In this document: piece after piece, positions 47,901 through 52,890 of the stretch
Layout: the number at the start of each line of letters is the position of its first letter
Position numbering within the stretch: the stretch's first letter is position 1
Source of the DNA: Heliopora coerulea
Lineage: Eukaryota; Cnidaria; Anthozoa; Scleralcyonacea; Helioporidae
Assembly: GCA_030142905.1 (NCBI GenBank)
Contig: JASJOG010000106.1
Span: 869,001 to 933,000 of the forward strand
Direction of reading: 5' to 3'
Length of the DNA stretch: 64,000 nucleotides
Made by a program: the position numbers and the translations under genes
The notes under the pieces: model-generated
Seen by the model: only the letters and a program-made list of their open reading frames with translations
Told to the model about the DNA's origin: nothing
The model's database searches: none

Positions 47901-49836
47901 TACAAATTTTTCATTTTTGTTGTTCTGAATGGAAAGTTCTGTCGCGAGCAAGACGTTGACGTAAGATATTCCCATAGTGTTTGTTTAACTCTTTCCCGGC
48001 GACAAAGGACTTATATTATTTTCCTCTTGCTAACGCCAGGCAATTTTACTCTTCAAAGGGAGAACTCCCACAGTGAACGAGTTAGTACACTTATCGTCAT
48101 TAATCAGCTATCCCACTGCTCAAACTTTTAACATTTTCAGCAATGCCTCGAGCTACGAAACTATAATGCAGTGATGGCGATTGGCGTTGGAGCTCTATGC
48201 AGTGCCCCCGTACGGCGTTTGCGCAGGGTTCGCGAGTTGATTCCTAAGTTGTATCTCGACCAACTGCACATAATGGAGGTACTGATGGACTCCAGGGAAA
48301 ATCACAAGAAATACCGCGACTCATTAAAAGTTTGTCCAAGTCCAGCTGTGCCGTATTTTGGTAGGTACTGAAAGGTTCCAGTGTTGTATGACTTACGCTT
48401 GACATCCTTGAAGAGTTAGACTTAGAAATTGAATGGAAAAGCCGTTGCATTTACTTTTTATGTAAAAGGCAGGTATGTTGCCATCTTAGTTCCCAATTAG
48501 TTCCCAAGGTCTAATCGTTATTGGAAATTCGACGTCCTGAATCCTCACAATTCACATTTTACTTTAAGTTTCATCATTGTGGTCCGCGTTAGCTGTTGGC
48601 ATGCTGGTGCACTGTGACGGTATGTTAATGTTAAAACAAGCCCTCGTAGTCTGTAGCGAAGAGATCAAATGGAGGCTCGTAAGATCTCAAGAGGCTCCTA
48701 AGATCTCCAGAGGCTCCCAAGAGGTTCCCTTGTGTGTCTCGAACAATTGCTCCGTCTTGACAAGGTTAGGTTGGAGTATTGTATAGTTACATGTGCGATC
48801 CGAATGTTCCAGAGTCTGGGATGTCTGCCAGGCTTCTGTCAACGGTGGGTGGGTGGGGCTTATAGCAGTACATTATATACCTGATATAAATCCAGGTGGT
48901 TTCGTGTTTTGTCAGGTGTGTACTTGAAAGACCTTATTTACATCTCTGAGGGTAATCCTGACTACCTCAATGGTGGAATGATCAATCTTGGTAAACGAAG
49001 GTTATTGTATGCTGTGCTGCATCAAATCCGTCGCTTTCAAGTAAAATCCTATAATTTCGAACAGGTGAGATGGAGCGAAACATGATGAGCTGGAAATGTA
49101 GATAATGTTTGTGATTGAGAGAAATGTTTAACTGCTAGACTTCTTGCCAGATTAAATGAGAACTAGACTTAGAAATCCCTTCTGACGCAGACAATGGATT
49201 TGATAAGTAATTTTAAAACAGAATCTATATATTTACAAGTATAATGATAAAAGAACCATGAATTTAGTAAAAAAATCCCCGTTACAATCTAAATATTTTA
49301 GCTAATCCTTTTAAGCACGATAATTTCAAATTTTTAATTGAAGAGCACTCGTTTTTTTTCACTCACTTTTTTTCATGATGCAAAACGAACAGTTTTGCAT
49401 CATCGAGATTTCATTTGAATTTTTACCGATCTTATGAAAAATTCGTCAAATTTCCAACGTTTGCAGTCAGTCATTGATCCACCAACTTAGGAATTGAAAG
49501 AATAACACATTGGGTAATTACCCTACAAGGCTGTCATGGACTCGGGCCCACACTGTTTGTAAATCCACGATTCTTTGACAAGAGGAAACTGCAGAGAACA
49601 TCCCACCGAAAACAGTTTTGAGTATGGTCTGAAGTCCTAACAATTTTGGGAGTAAGAAAACTCAACTTGTTGCTTTTCAGGTTTCAGAAATTCAGGAGTA
49701 TCTCTTAAACACCGAGAGATATACTGAAGAAGAACTGCACCGAATGTCGCGTAAACTTGACGTCAGCTCTAGACACACTGTCTCCGAAGGAAGTCAGGAG
49801 GTACCAATGTCTGTGTCAGCAGTCTCATTAGCTTAA
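8501..49836 (+). CDS. PTB-ankyrin-armadillo-REM-FERM-RasGEF multidomain protein (29 exons, 2,002 aa)
   Basis: Probable cytoplasmic scaffold and guanine-nucleotide exchange factor for a Ras-family GTPase. Reconstructed exons sum to 6,009 nt; all donors are GT, all acceptors AG, and every phase is compatible. Approximate residues: PTB 61-185; ankyrin repeats 381-512; Ser/Thr-rich linker 513-833; armadillo-like helical repeats 834-1130; RasGEF-N/REM 1149-1310; FERM F2/F3-like 1320-1532; basic/Ser-rich linker 1533-1730; RasGEF catalytic 1734-1965; short tail to 2002. Start: the first ATG of the open exon lies 60 codons before the PTB fold, with no acceptor-like need for an upstream exon, though a further 5' exon cannot be excluded. 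Stop TAA is at 49834-49836. GTPase specificity is not readable. Symmetric exons could be missing in long introns, for example intron 22, because their loss would not show in phase. Confidence 0.88.
9062..10200. other. 5' part of intron 1, CpG-rich, nothing recognised
   Basis: Ordinary AT-rich intron with frequent CpG. Short open frames occur but none shows a domain or splice logic. It contrasts sharply with the CpG-poor block that follows. Confidence 0.5.
10201..14255. other. CpG-depleted block filling the rest of intron 1
   Basis: Reading line by line I find about 12 CpG in roughly 4.05 kb (about 3 per kb), against roughly 30-45 per kb in the kilobase just upstream. TpG and CpA are plentiful, as expected if methylated CpG has decayed. 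No open frame with a domain and no transposon ends were recognised. The low density continues past exon 2 to about 14.83 kb, interrupted only by CpGs inside the exon. Confidence 0.75.
14256..14484 (+). CDS. GEF gene exon 2: PTB C-terminal helix and linker
   Basis: Acceptor TTTTTTCAG; phase 0 in, phase 1 out; donor AAG|GTTAGT. It begins ASIVRSVALSFKSLGKML, the amphipathic C-terminal helix that closes a PTB groove, then a Lys/Arg-rich coil and a polar linker. Confidence 0.88.
15285..17400. mobile_element. Penelope-like element, diverged inverted pair (locus A)
   Basis: Two decayed PLE 3' halves point away from a centre near 16.4-16.5 kb. Left, minus strand: VYRKPTQNDRLLDKSP near 16.36 kb (end of RT), GAVYKIKFANC near 16.0 kb (start of GIY-YIG), and SLNRSEQLPAPCKR near 15.6 kb, ending with a GACGTTTCGACGGCCTC-type 3' tail. 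Right, plus strand: IYRKLTHSGRLLDVSSYN near 16.54 kb, AQLFCDSPDALRNQ, YAGENGRNAKTRL, then TLENWFTEW in another frame, and the matching 3' tail near 17.3 kb. Both arms carry frame breaks, so neither is functional. It lies in intron 2 of the GEF gene. Confidence 0.82.
15721..15843. mobile_element. 123-bp MITE nested in PLE locus A
   Basis: Near-perfect hairpin. The left end AGTAAAAAGTAAAGCAAATT pairs with the right end, with short unpaired sequence around 15770-15790. It is flanked by TTGA on both sides (15717-15720 and 15844-15847), a likely target-site duplication. It is non-coding. Confidence 0.7.
17708..17779 (-). tRNA. tRNA-Thr-like sequence, probably a mobile-element head
   Basis: Cloverleaf-compatible: D-stem GCTC/GAGC, T-loop TTCGATC. 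The anticodon loop reads CCGGTCA (GGT, Thr) with C instead of U at position 33 and a mismatch in the anticodon stem. The acceptor stem relies on several G-U pairs. It is probably a tRNA-derived repeat, not a working gene. Confidence 0.4.
17961..18032 (+). tRNA. tRNA-Thr-like sequence, mirror copy of the previous one
   Basis: Reverse-complement partner of 17708-17779 with one base change in the anticodon stem. Same loop CCGGTCA (GGT) and same intact internal pol III boxes. Same doubts about function. Confidence 0.4.
18647..18856 (+). CDS. GEF gene exon 3: polar linker
   Basis: Acceptor TATTTTTAG, donor AAAG|GGTATGT region with GT at 18857; phase 1 in and out. Encodes residues 242-311, rich in Ser, Asn, Glu and Pro, with no recognised fold between PTB and ankyrin parts. 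Confidence 0.78.
19373..19517 (+). CDS. GEF gene exon 4: acidic linker
   Basis: Acceptor TTCGTTCTAG; donor CAAG|GTAGCG, a weaker donor; phase 1 in, phase 2 out. Encodes an acidic stretch with ELNQTLGSVEEP and DDYPES, no known domain. Confidence 0.75.
19640..19702 (+). CDS. GEF gene exon 5: short helical segment
   Basis: 63 nt, phase 2 on both sides, acceptor TATTTTTAG, donor AAAG|GTAAAA. Encodes SVFLKDSTVDERIEIVLSAI, which looks like the lead-in helix of the ankyrin stack. Confidence 0.75.
20737..20871 (+). CDS. GEF gene exon 6: ankyrin repeat 1
   Basis: Phase 2/2, acceptor TTTTTACAG, donor AAAG|GTATGA. The pattern GDLVCLASYLDDGVEVD then LLFHAVNYGQIGAVQLLLE fits the ankyrin helix-turn-helix consensus. 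Confidence 0.88.
21177..21308 (+). CDS. GEF gene exon 7: ankyrin repeat 2
   Basis: Phase 2/2, acceptor ATATTTAG, donor AATT|GTAAGT. Encodes GATVNWEGPNDMSPLHQAA followed by AQLLLAKGANVRAKD, a textbook ankyrin repeat with the SPLHQAA helix start. Confidence 0.93.
21968..22503. mobile_element. MITE-like element rich in GGGTNACCCT motifs
   Basis: Roughly 530 bp in intron 7. Inverted ends GAAGGGTAACCCTCC and GGGGTAACCCTACCTTC bracket several internal copies of GGGTGACCCT/GGGTCACCCT. It is non-coding. The exact edges and target duplication are not resolved. Confidence 0.5.
22819..22945 (+). CDS. GEF gene exon 8: ankyrin repeat 3
   Basis: Phase 2 in, phase 0 out; acceptor CCGCTTTAG; donor CCG|GTGGGT. 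Encodes RTPLHMCAGHPSGTEMSCIL then VEHGARICDNSIDGTRPLDL, a canonical ankyrin repeat plus the beginning of the next. Confidence 0.92.
23399..23422. repeat. (CA)n microsatellite
   Basis: About eleven CA units in intron 8. Confidence 0.95.
24007..24304 (+). CDS. GEF gene exon 9: Ser-rich linker
   Basis: Acceptor TTTTCCCTCCAG, donor GGAG|GTTAGT, phase 0 in, phase 1 out. Starts with a helix (DLKELQSRLVQSVCEAF), then SRSNSATSTQSYQSGFSAL, a low-complexity Ser/Thr region likely to be phosphorylated. Confidence 0.85.
24945..25250. repeat. Cluster of TTTCACATGTGAAA-like palindromes
   Basis: About nine degenerate copies of a 14-bp palindrome (TTTCACATATGAAA, TTTCACAAGTGAAA, TTTCACATCTGAAA and others) in alternating forms. 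A second cluster lies at 55.94-56.11 kb. Non-coding; probably a palindromic repeat family. Confidence 0.7.
25760..26771. mobile_element. TA-flanked DNA transposon remnant carrying a nested PLE fragment
   Basis: Ends TA-CCCAGAGCCGTA at left and TACGGCGCTGGG-TA at right are inverted (one mismatch) and flanked by TA, as in Tc1/mariner-type insertions. A second paired block CTGGGGCAAATT lies just inside each end. Between them is a PLE fragment. No transposase frame remains. Confidence 0.65.
26030..26690 (+). mobile_element. Penelope-like 3' fragment (locus B)
   Basis: Degenerate GIY-YIG block with GCRHLYQHIEEHKVTAIGKH, followed by the 3' tail that contains AAGATGACATCGAAACGTTC and TTATTCTTCTATCGCTTAC, shared with locus C. 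It is a single 5'-truncated copy, coding broken. It is nested in the TA-flanked element of intron 9. Confidence 0.78.
26885..27378 (+). CDS. GEF gene exon 10: large polar linker
   Basis: Acceptor CATCTTAATTTAG, donor CAG|GTATGG, phase 1 in, phase 0 out. 494 nt encoding an acidic, Ser/Thr-rich, probably disordered segment. The frame stays open past the donor for 47 codons to TAA at 27520-27522, giving a possible short isoform (see findings). Confidence 0.85.
28255..28425 (+). CDS. GEF gene exon 11: linker before armadillo repeats
   Basis: Phase 0/0, acceptor TTTCCCTTCCAG, donor CGG|GTAAGT. Polar sequence with FQDSVGPSKETDSGLGYPE, no known fold. Confidence 0.83.
28543..28797 (+). CDS. GEF gene exon 12: first armadillo-like repeats
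   Basis: Phase 0/0, acceptor AATTTTGTAG, donor AAT|GTAAGT. Contains VLLALNSLVKLCFNPECQ and ESVAILIKNLAN, hydrophobic spacing typical of ARM helices. The exon has no ATG near its start, so simple ORF lists miss it. Confidence 0.85.
29416..29505 (+). CDS. GEF gene exon 13: armadillo-like repeat
   Basis: 90 nt, phase 0/0, acceptor AAAACGTAG, donor CAG|GTATCA. RRRAAEAGFVRTVLELAEA is the ARM 'aGgv..Lv.Ll' helix start, continuing the preceding NLAN helix. Confidence 0.86.
30295..30503 (+). CDS. GEF gene exon 14: armadillo-like repeat and loop
   Basis: Acceptor TCTTGCCCTAG, donor ACG|GTGAGT, phase 0 in, phase 2 out. TTCLEVLDNLLKDVK completes an ARM unit; the rest is a polar insertion. Confidence 0.83.
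31063..31152 (+). CDS. GEF gene exon 15: polar insertion in ARM region
   Basis: 90 nt, phase 2/2, acceptor GCTATTGACAG, donor ACAG|GTTTGT. Encodes ELQSGKPKNVLISKEP and an acidic tail; no fold recognised. Confidence 0.72.
32091..32155. repeat. Short degenerate (ACATAG)n microsatellite
   Basis: Imperfect ACATAGACATAG-type units next to PLE locus C in intron 15. Confidence 0.7.
32213..33052. mobile_element. Penelope-like element, inverted pair with internal deletion (locus C)
   Basis: Ends are reverse complements (AAATGTGAGCAATAGAAG... and ...CTTCTATCGCTTACATTT). On the plus strand a GIY-YIG block reads CRHFHQRIEEHKVSAIGKH, upstream of the tail with AAGATGACATCG. On the left a shorter minus copy retains only the tail (32213-32320) and a 50-bp piece (32327-32376) that forms a near-perfect hairpin with 32392-32443. 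Non-functional. It lies in intron 15. Confidence 0.82.
33316..33480 (+). CDS. GEF gene exon 16: armadillo repeat
   Basis: Phase 2/2, acceptor CTGTTTTCAG, donor CAAA|GTAAGA. Contains EIVYNAVVSLANIAMHHGNH then LLNSGAVEKLRRLI, the clearest ARM repeat in the gene. Confidence 0.93.
33527..35060. mobile_element. 1.53-kb fold-back (long inverted repeat) transposon
   Basis: Begins TGGTGGCCCAGG and ends CCTGGGCCACCA. Arms of several hundred bases pair through the element, including AT-rich AAAATAAAAT arrays (33590-33735 opposite 34930-35005) and a block around 33770-33880 opposite 34820-34905. Flanks GTTGTGTA (33519-33526) and GTTGTGTG (35061-35068) look like an 8-bp target duplication with one change. 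Only the central 150 bp or so are unpaired. No transposase frame. It lies in intron 16. Confidence 0.85.
36170..36535 (+). CDS. GEF gene exon 17: end of ARM region and start of RasGEF-N (REM)
   Basis: Acceptor CTCTCCTTCTAG, donor ATAG|GTTAGT, phase 2/2. AYYHVCRALVYLSEDDEQCD closes the ARM solenoid. An acidic spacer leads to IKGGSLETIVRILT, matching the REM 'GTLekLVe.Lt' start, then a basic insertion (SRGGRGKGPKRKTK) and VEFFLATYPTYTNAVVLMRL, the REM 'FLlTYrsF' motif. Confidence 0.92.
36505..36912 (+). repeat. Minisatellite derived from exon 17 end plus its splice donor
   Basis: About seven to eight diverged copies, period near 50-57 bp. The first unit is the exon end itself (GGTATTGATGAGGCTGTTG... 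then ACATAG|GTTAGTAAAC). Later units repeat ATTAATGAGGTTGTTAACAC and TTAGTAAACATT, with CACCATGATATT between. Some units keep GT donors. Confidence 0.8.
37963..38122 (+). CDS. GEF gene exon 18: RasGEF-N (REM), second part
   Basis: Acceptor GATATTTAAG, donor CAG|GTTTGA, phase 2 in, phase 0 out. PALHMALMRIWEIWLEKFP and DFRENSLL correspond to the REM helix 'vl..Wle.yp.DF...p.L'. Confidence 0.92.
38984..39142 (+). CDS. GEF gene exon 19: REM end and lead into FERM
   Basis: Phase 0/0, acceptor TATGTTATCTAG, donor AAC|GTAAGT. LQLNHLIKTMAG completes the REM helical bundle; the rest (EDLIVHYQEVESIPLPSQDH) is a linker or a degenerate FERM F1/F2 boundary. Confidence 0.85.
39709..39736. repeat. (TTTG)n microsatellite
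   Basis: Five to six TTTG units in intron 19. Confidence 0.85.
40030..40113 (+). CDS. GEF gene exon 20: FERM F2 start
   Basis: 84 nt, phase 0/0, acceptor AACCTTATAG, donor GAG|GTAATT. PAKIDDAIYLAALQLYIE matches the FERM central helical lobe ('d.A..LAALqlq.e'). Confidence 0.87.
40641..40895 (+). CDS. GEF gene exon 21: FERM F2 and start of F3
   Basis: Phase 0/0, acceptor GATTCCTTCCAG, donor AAG|GTAAGG. It begins SLGDQSP, continuing the previous helix. It ends AKHDYIDCCQGMVGYGCRFF, the hallmark FERM stretch ('A...Yl.l.q.l..YG..fF.vk') joining F2 to the PTB-like F3. Confidence 0.93.
42263..42526 (+). CDS. GEF gene exon 22: FERM F3 (PTB/PH-like)
   Basis: Phase 0/0, acceptor ATGGCTTACAG, donor GAG|GTATTT. 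KRLIGISPKEVVLLDGKT then IVKKWDLKNLLGW and FHLVSDSKAGREQLQDTI follow the FERM C-lobe pattern of strand, strand and final helix. Confidence 0.92.
43565..43628 (+). repeat. Tandem duplication of about 30 bp
   Basis: Two back-to-back copies of TTTTATTTTCTTTAAAGCTA plus CGATTC in intron 22. Confidence 0.85.
43911..44097 (+). CDS. GEF gene exon 23: charged helical linker
   Basis: Acceptor ATATCTTAG, donor AAG|GTTGGT (weak), phase 0 in, phase 1 out. Lys/Glu-rich helix (KAMEEELKNRLETLSKETK) with possible coiled-coil character. The long preceding intron may hide a further exon. Confidence 0.8.
44187..44405 (+). CDS. GEF gene exon 24: basic Ser/Arg-rich linker
   Basis: Acceptor ATTCACTAG, donor ACAA|GTGAGT, phase 1/1. 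RRFRRHSSASAKSSERRR is strongly basic with RRxS-like sites (candidate basophilic-kinase sites or a membrane/nuclear signal). An acidic Ser/Thr stretch follows. Confidence 0.83.
45137..45208 (-). tRNA. tRNA-Thr-like sequence, degenerate
   Basis: 72 nt. Loop CGGGTCA (GGT in anticodon position), G at position 33, T-loop TTTGATC mutated. Probably a pseudogene. Confidence 0.3.
45429..45500 (+). tRNA. tRNA-Thr(AGT)-like sequence, best-preserved copy of the family
   Basis: 72 nt. Acceptor GTCTTGG pairs with CTAGGGC through several G-U pairs. D-stem GCTC/GAGC is intact. Anticodon loop CTAGTCA has U33 and anticodon AGT. T-stem GCGGG/CCCGT encloses TTCGAAC. One mismatch in the anticodon stem. It sits in a repeat, so function is doubtful. 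Confidence 0.45.
46011..46209 (+). CDS. GEF gene exon 25: linker into RasGEF domain
   Basis: Acceptor TTTCACCTTGCAG, donor CAC|GTACGT, phase 1 in, phase 2 out. In the phase-consistent frame it is fully open: TKTSSIPSHSRNYSESRTGN, then FKLCLCPPDAELQGFNRVNF leading into the GEF fold. A different frame is also open (reads LVRKRRQFPVILET) but does not fit either junction. Confidence 0.82.
46792..47074 (+). CDS. GEF gene exon 26: RasGEF catalytic domain, part 1
   Basis: Acceptor GTTTTCTCAG, donor AAG|GTAAGA, phase 2 in, phase 0 out. FPRELARQITLIDHELFRKI is the diagnostic CDC25-homology start. RFNQLSSWVVSSLL matches 'rFN.ls.wV...Il'. A Lys-rich insertion (TSKKRKKGEEN) lies between. Confidence 0.96.
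48141..48360 (+). CDS. GEF gene exon 27: RasGEF catalytic domain, part 2
   Basis: Acceptor ACATTTTCAG, donor TTTG|GTAGGT, phase 0 in, phase 1 out. QCLELRNYNAVMAI matches 'C..LnNfns.maI'. RRLRRVRELIP replaces the usual 'RLkkTWe.lp', so the Thr-Trp pair is absent. ENHKKYRDSLKVCPSPAVPYF matches 'NfknYR..l....PciPf'. Confidence 0.95.
48916..49064 (+). CDS. GEF gene exon 28: RasGEF catalytic domain, part 3
   Basis: Acceptor GTTTTGTCAG, donor CAG|GTGAGA, phase 1 in, phase 0 out. GVYLKDLIYISEGNPDYL and INLGKRRLLYAVLHQI are very close to the family consensus 'GvyLtDLtfieegNpd' and 'iNf.Krr'; RRFQVKSYNF follows 'i..fQ...Y.f'. Confidence 0.96.
49681..49836 (+). CDS. GEF gene exon 29: RasGEF end and C-terminus
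   Basis: Acceptor TTGCTTTTCAG, phase 0. VSEIQEYLLNTERYTEEELH is the closing GEF helix and 'S..iEP'-type region; a Ser-rich tail ends at TAA 49834-49836. Confidence 0.93.
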   Translation, partial: VSEIQEYLLNTERYTEEELHRMSRKLDVSSRHTVSEGSQEVPMSVSAVSLA

Positions 49837-50523
49837 GACGACTGGATGTTAGCGTAACATTTTTGGTGATAACAATTGGTCTGTTGTTTGAGTCCTGCCT
49901 TCCACCGCAAACTTCCTTCCGGTATAACTATTTCCTTTCTTCATCGAGAACCCGAAAGATTTCCTGGATCAGTCCAATTTTGAAACAAAGAGATAGTGAA
50001 ATTCTACCAAGAATGATTACGAGTGTTTCAACCACGCAAGCAGAAAGAGGACTATTTAATCGTCATATCTAATGTCAAGTAATTTGAAATCGCTGTCAGA
50101 TTTCCGTATTTAACTGTACTTTTACGTCTGCATATCTGTATTTGGGAGCCCTCAGGGCCGCCATGTCTCGTTCTCTAGTTACTACGATAAAATTTTCTCA
50201 GCATTTTACTGGAATTGGAGTTGTAACTATCCCTGATATAATACCTAACGTGTTCGGAGAAGTGGTTTTACAAACAAGGCAGCTTTAGATATTTTCATTG
50301 GCCATTATGGATTTGAAAAGGAAACTGAAATCAATTTGTAAACACTAATACGGATTGGAAGTATAATCCATTGTTACTGAAAGTACTAGACGTCCACAGA
50401 CCATTGCTCAACACGCAAGGAACAATCAAATTTTCCAAAGAATTTCGGTGAAATTCGGTCGGAAAAAAGTTTGACAAGTTTCGTTTTGATGAAATTAGAT
50501 CAATTAATTCCACGGAACAAAGA

Positions 50524-50529
50524 AATAAA
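50524..50529 (+). terminator. Candidate poly(A) signal of the GEF gene
   Basis: AATAAA about 690 nt after the stop codon; an alternative AATAAA lies near 51355. No transcript evidence. Confidence 0.35.
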
Positions 50530-52160
50530 AGTACTATTATAAATTTATATGATTGATTTTTGAGTTTTGAGACTTCTGTATGTATAGTGATTGTTATGGA
50601 AATTGTCTACGCATTAAATAAGGACCTTTGTTTTCTCGGAAATTCAAAATTGTAGTTTTTCACTTCGATTTCATTGTTTTTAGATCTCATTTTTAGTTAT
50701 CTTCTCAATTCCTAAATGGCTGATTGGAAAGTCAACTCGTGGAGTTGGCGAGTAACTTCCTACAGTTAATTCTGTTCGAACGTGACACGCTGAATTTGAA
50801 ACTTGATCAGTGCCAAATTTGGTTCAGAGTAGATTCCAGTAGATCGATATAGCTAAAGATAAGCGAAAAATACAGTGTGATGATTCAATCAAAGATACTT
50901 ATATAAAACGAAATTTACGTCTTTAAGCCATTTTTTTCAGTCGGAAATGCTATATTATTTTACCTCCTCCTATGCATCCAAAAATTTACTATTTATTAAC
51001 CCCATTACCAGTTTTGGTATTTGCTTGACTACCACATTAAGAAAACGTTTGTACAATCTTTTTGTACGATTTGTTAGTCTAACAACATCTTCTTGTACTT
51101 ATCCAGTTAAGAATTAAGTTTATTGTAGTTTAGCTTCGGTTATTACGTACTACTTTTTTGTCTTTACTCTGTCACTTTTCGTCGTAGAAAACTTGATCTG
51201 TTGTGTAAGTAGAGTAGATGATGTTGATGTGAACTATTTATAAATTATAGAGTACTACTTCTAAAAACTACGTCAGAAAAGAGACAGCAAAATCGAAGCT
51301 ATCGTTAGAGTTGTATATTTATAGAAACATGTATATGGAAAGATTTATTTATTTAATAAAAGTAAAGTGAAAATTATTCTTCATGAATAGACTTAACGAT
51401 CTATAGCCATCGGAGAACACTTACCCTTGTAACAACACAAGCCATTCAGAAATAGTGCAAGGGCCATTGTACAGTGGCGAATATTAATAATACTCGCACT
51501 TGTACCTTGTACTTGTCACTACTGTTGGGAAATTGAAGTTTGTGAAGTTTAAGAAGAGATGCAACTTTTATATTCTAGAATGTGCAAAAGTGAACACCAA
51601 GCGTGTTGCACTGCAAGAACAAGGCTTGAACCTCCACGTACTTTCCTACTCTAGAAAACCAATCATCATTAACTCTGATTTTTAACTCTGCGTGTTAGGG
51701 TAATACAAGTTGAAGCAGCGAACTTACAGTCTTGTCTCCATCGTAGAGGAAGGGGAAGGCGAACAACACTCAAAAATCTGACAAAATTCACTTCAAACCA
51801 CCCCAAAGAGTTAAGAAAAAACATCTAACAGGGCATTGTAATCACGAGGTGACTCGACGTTGCTTCCATATGGAGAATAGACGAAGGGAATATTGGAATA
51901 TTAGAAATTTAAACATGTCCTGTCATGCTTTCTTGTAGAATCAAACTTAACGCGTGGAATATGTCCAGCTGTGGCATAGAAGATGTTACCCTCATCGGTA
52001 AGATTCTCTATTCAAAATAACTACCTTGAAACTTGCTTTGTGAAACAATTACTTCAATATCGTCCAAGGAGGTGAGAAACATGAATCTGGAGACATTTTT
52101 AGCATCGGGTATTTCTCGTCCAAAAATTTGGTTACGAATCTTATGGCTTGGCTTTAATAA
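50530..52160. other. Intergenic, nothing recognised
   Basis: AT-rich, with no domain-bearing frame and no repeat boundary that I can support. Confidence 0.4.
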
Positions 52161-52163
52161 ACA

Positions 52164-52166
<3 letters not shown>

Positions 52167-52223
<57 letters not shown>
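52167..52223. repeat. (TA)n microsatellite
   Basis: About 28 TA units immediately left of the tRNA-like hairpin element; a second tract lies at about 52598-52630. Confidence 0.95.
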
Positions 52224-52226
<3 letters not shown>

Positions 52227-52540
52227 ATAGTACTTCTTCCAAGTGAATCGAACCCATATCGGGTAAGTAGAGAAAAATTCTACTTGACCGCGGCTGGATA
52301 GGACCGCAGAAGCTTTACAGATATAGTCTGGTCGACATGGAAGAAACTAGCGTTTCGATATGTCATATAAATACCATCATCCCATGGCCTCCTCCCGGCT
52401 TGGCCTTGTAGCTCAGTTGGTAGAGCGTCGGACTAGTAAACCGAAGGTCCCGGGTTCGAATCCCAGCCGCGGTCAAGTAGAGTTTTTCTCTACTTACCCG
52501 GTATGGGTTCGATTCACTTGGAAGAAGTACTATCCTTATA
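52224..52540. mobile_element. Inverted-repeat element containing a tRNA-like sequence
   Basis: Arms of about 70 bp (52224-52294 and 52464-52536) are reverse complements, sharing GATAGTACTTCTTCCAAGTG at the outside. The inner arm overlaps the 3' end of the tRNA-like sequence. CAGAAGCTTTACAGATATA is directly repeated near 52306 and 52582. (TA)n tracts flank both sides. Confidence 0.7.
52402..52475 (+). tRNA. tRNA-Thr(AGT)-like sequence
   Basis: D-arm TAGCTCAGTTGGTAGAGC is perfect. Anticodon loop CTAGTAA gives AGT. T-loop TTCGAAT with box B GGTTCGAATCC. Acceptor GGCCTTG pairs with CGCGGTC with one mismatch. Placement inside an inverted-repeat element suggests a tRNA-derived repeat, although it could still be transcribed. 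Confidence 0.5.
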
Positions 52541-52593
52541 TCATCTCACCCAAGTGGTTAATCTTACTAATAGTTCTTATACAGAAGCTTTAC

Positions 52594-52597
<4 letters not shown>

Positions 52598-52630
<33 letters not shown>
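52598..52630. repeat. (TA)n microsatellite
   Basis: About 16 TA units right of the tRNA-like element. Confidence 0.95.
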
Positions 52631-52631
<1 letters not shown>

Positions 52632-52797
52632 CATGGTAAAACTACATGTAAATTAAAATATTTTCGTCACTACTCTAAATTTTGCGCGTAGGCGATCTTC
52701 ACGTCTTCACGCATCTTCCTATTATGCCATTTCGCTCTAGCATTGATGGCATTGACCACTCTCTTGCTTCCGCCTTACTGAACCTTATCAGATCTAA

Positions 52798-52890
52798 TAT
52801 ACATACATACATACATACATACATACATACATACATACATACATACATACATACATACATACATACATACATACACACACACATACATAC
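52798..52890. repeat. (ATAC)n microsatellite
   Basis: About 20 ATAC/CATA units, with an ACACAC interruption near the right end. Confidence 0.95.
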
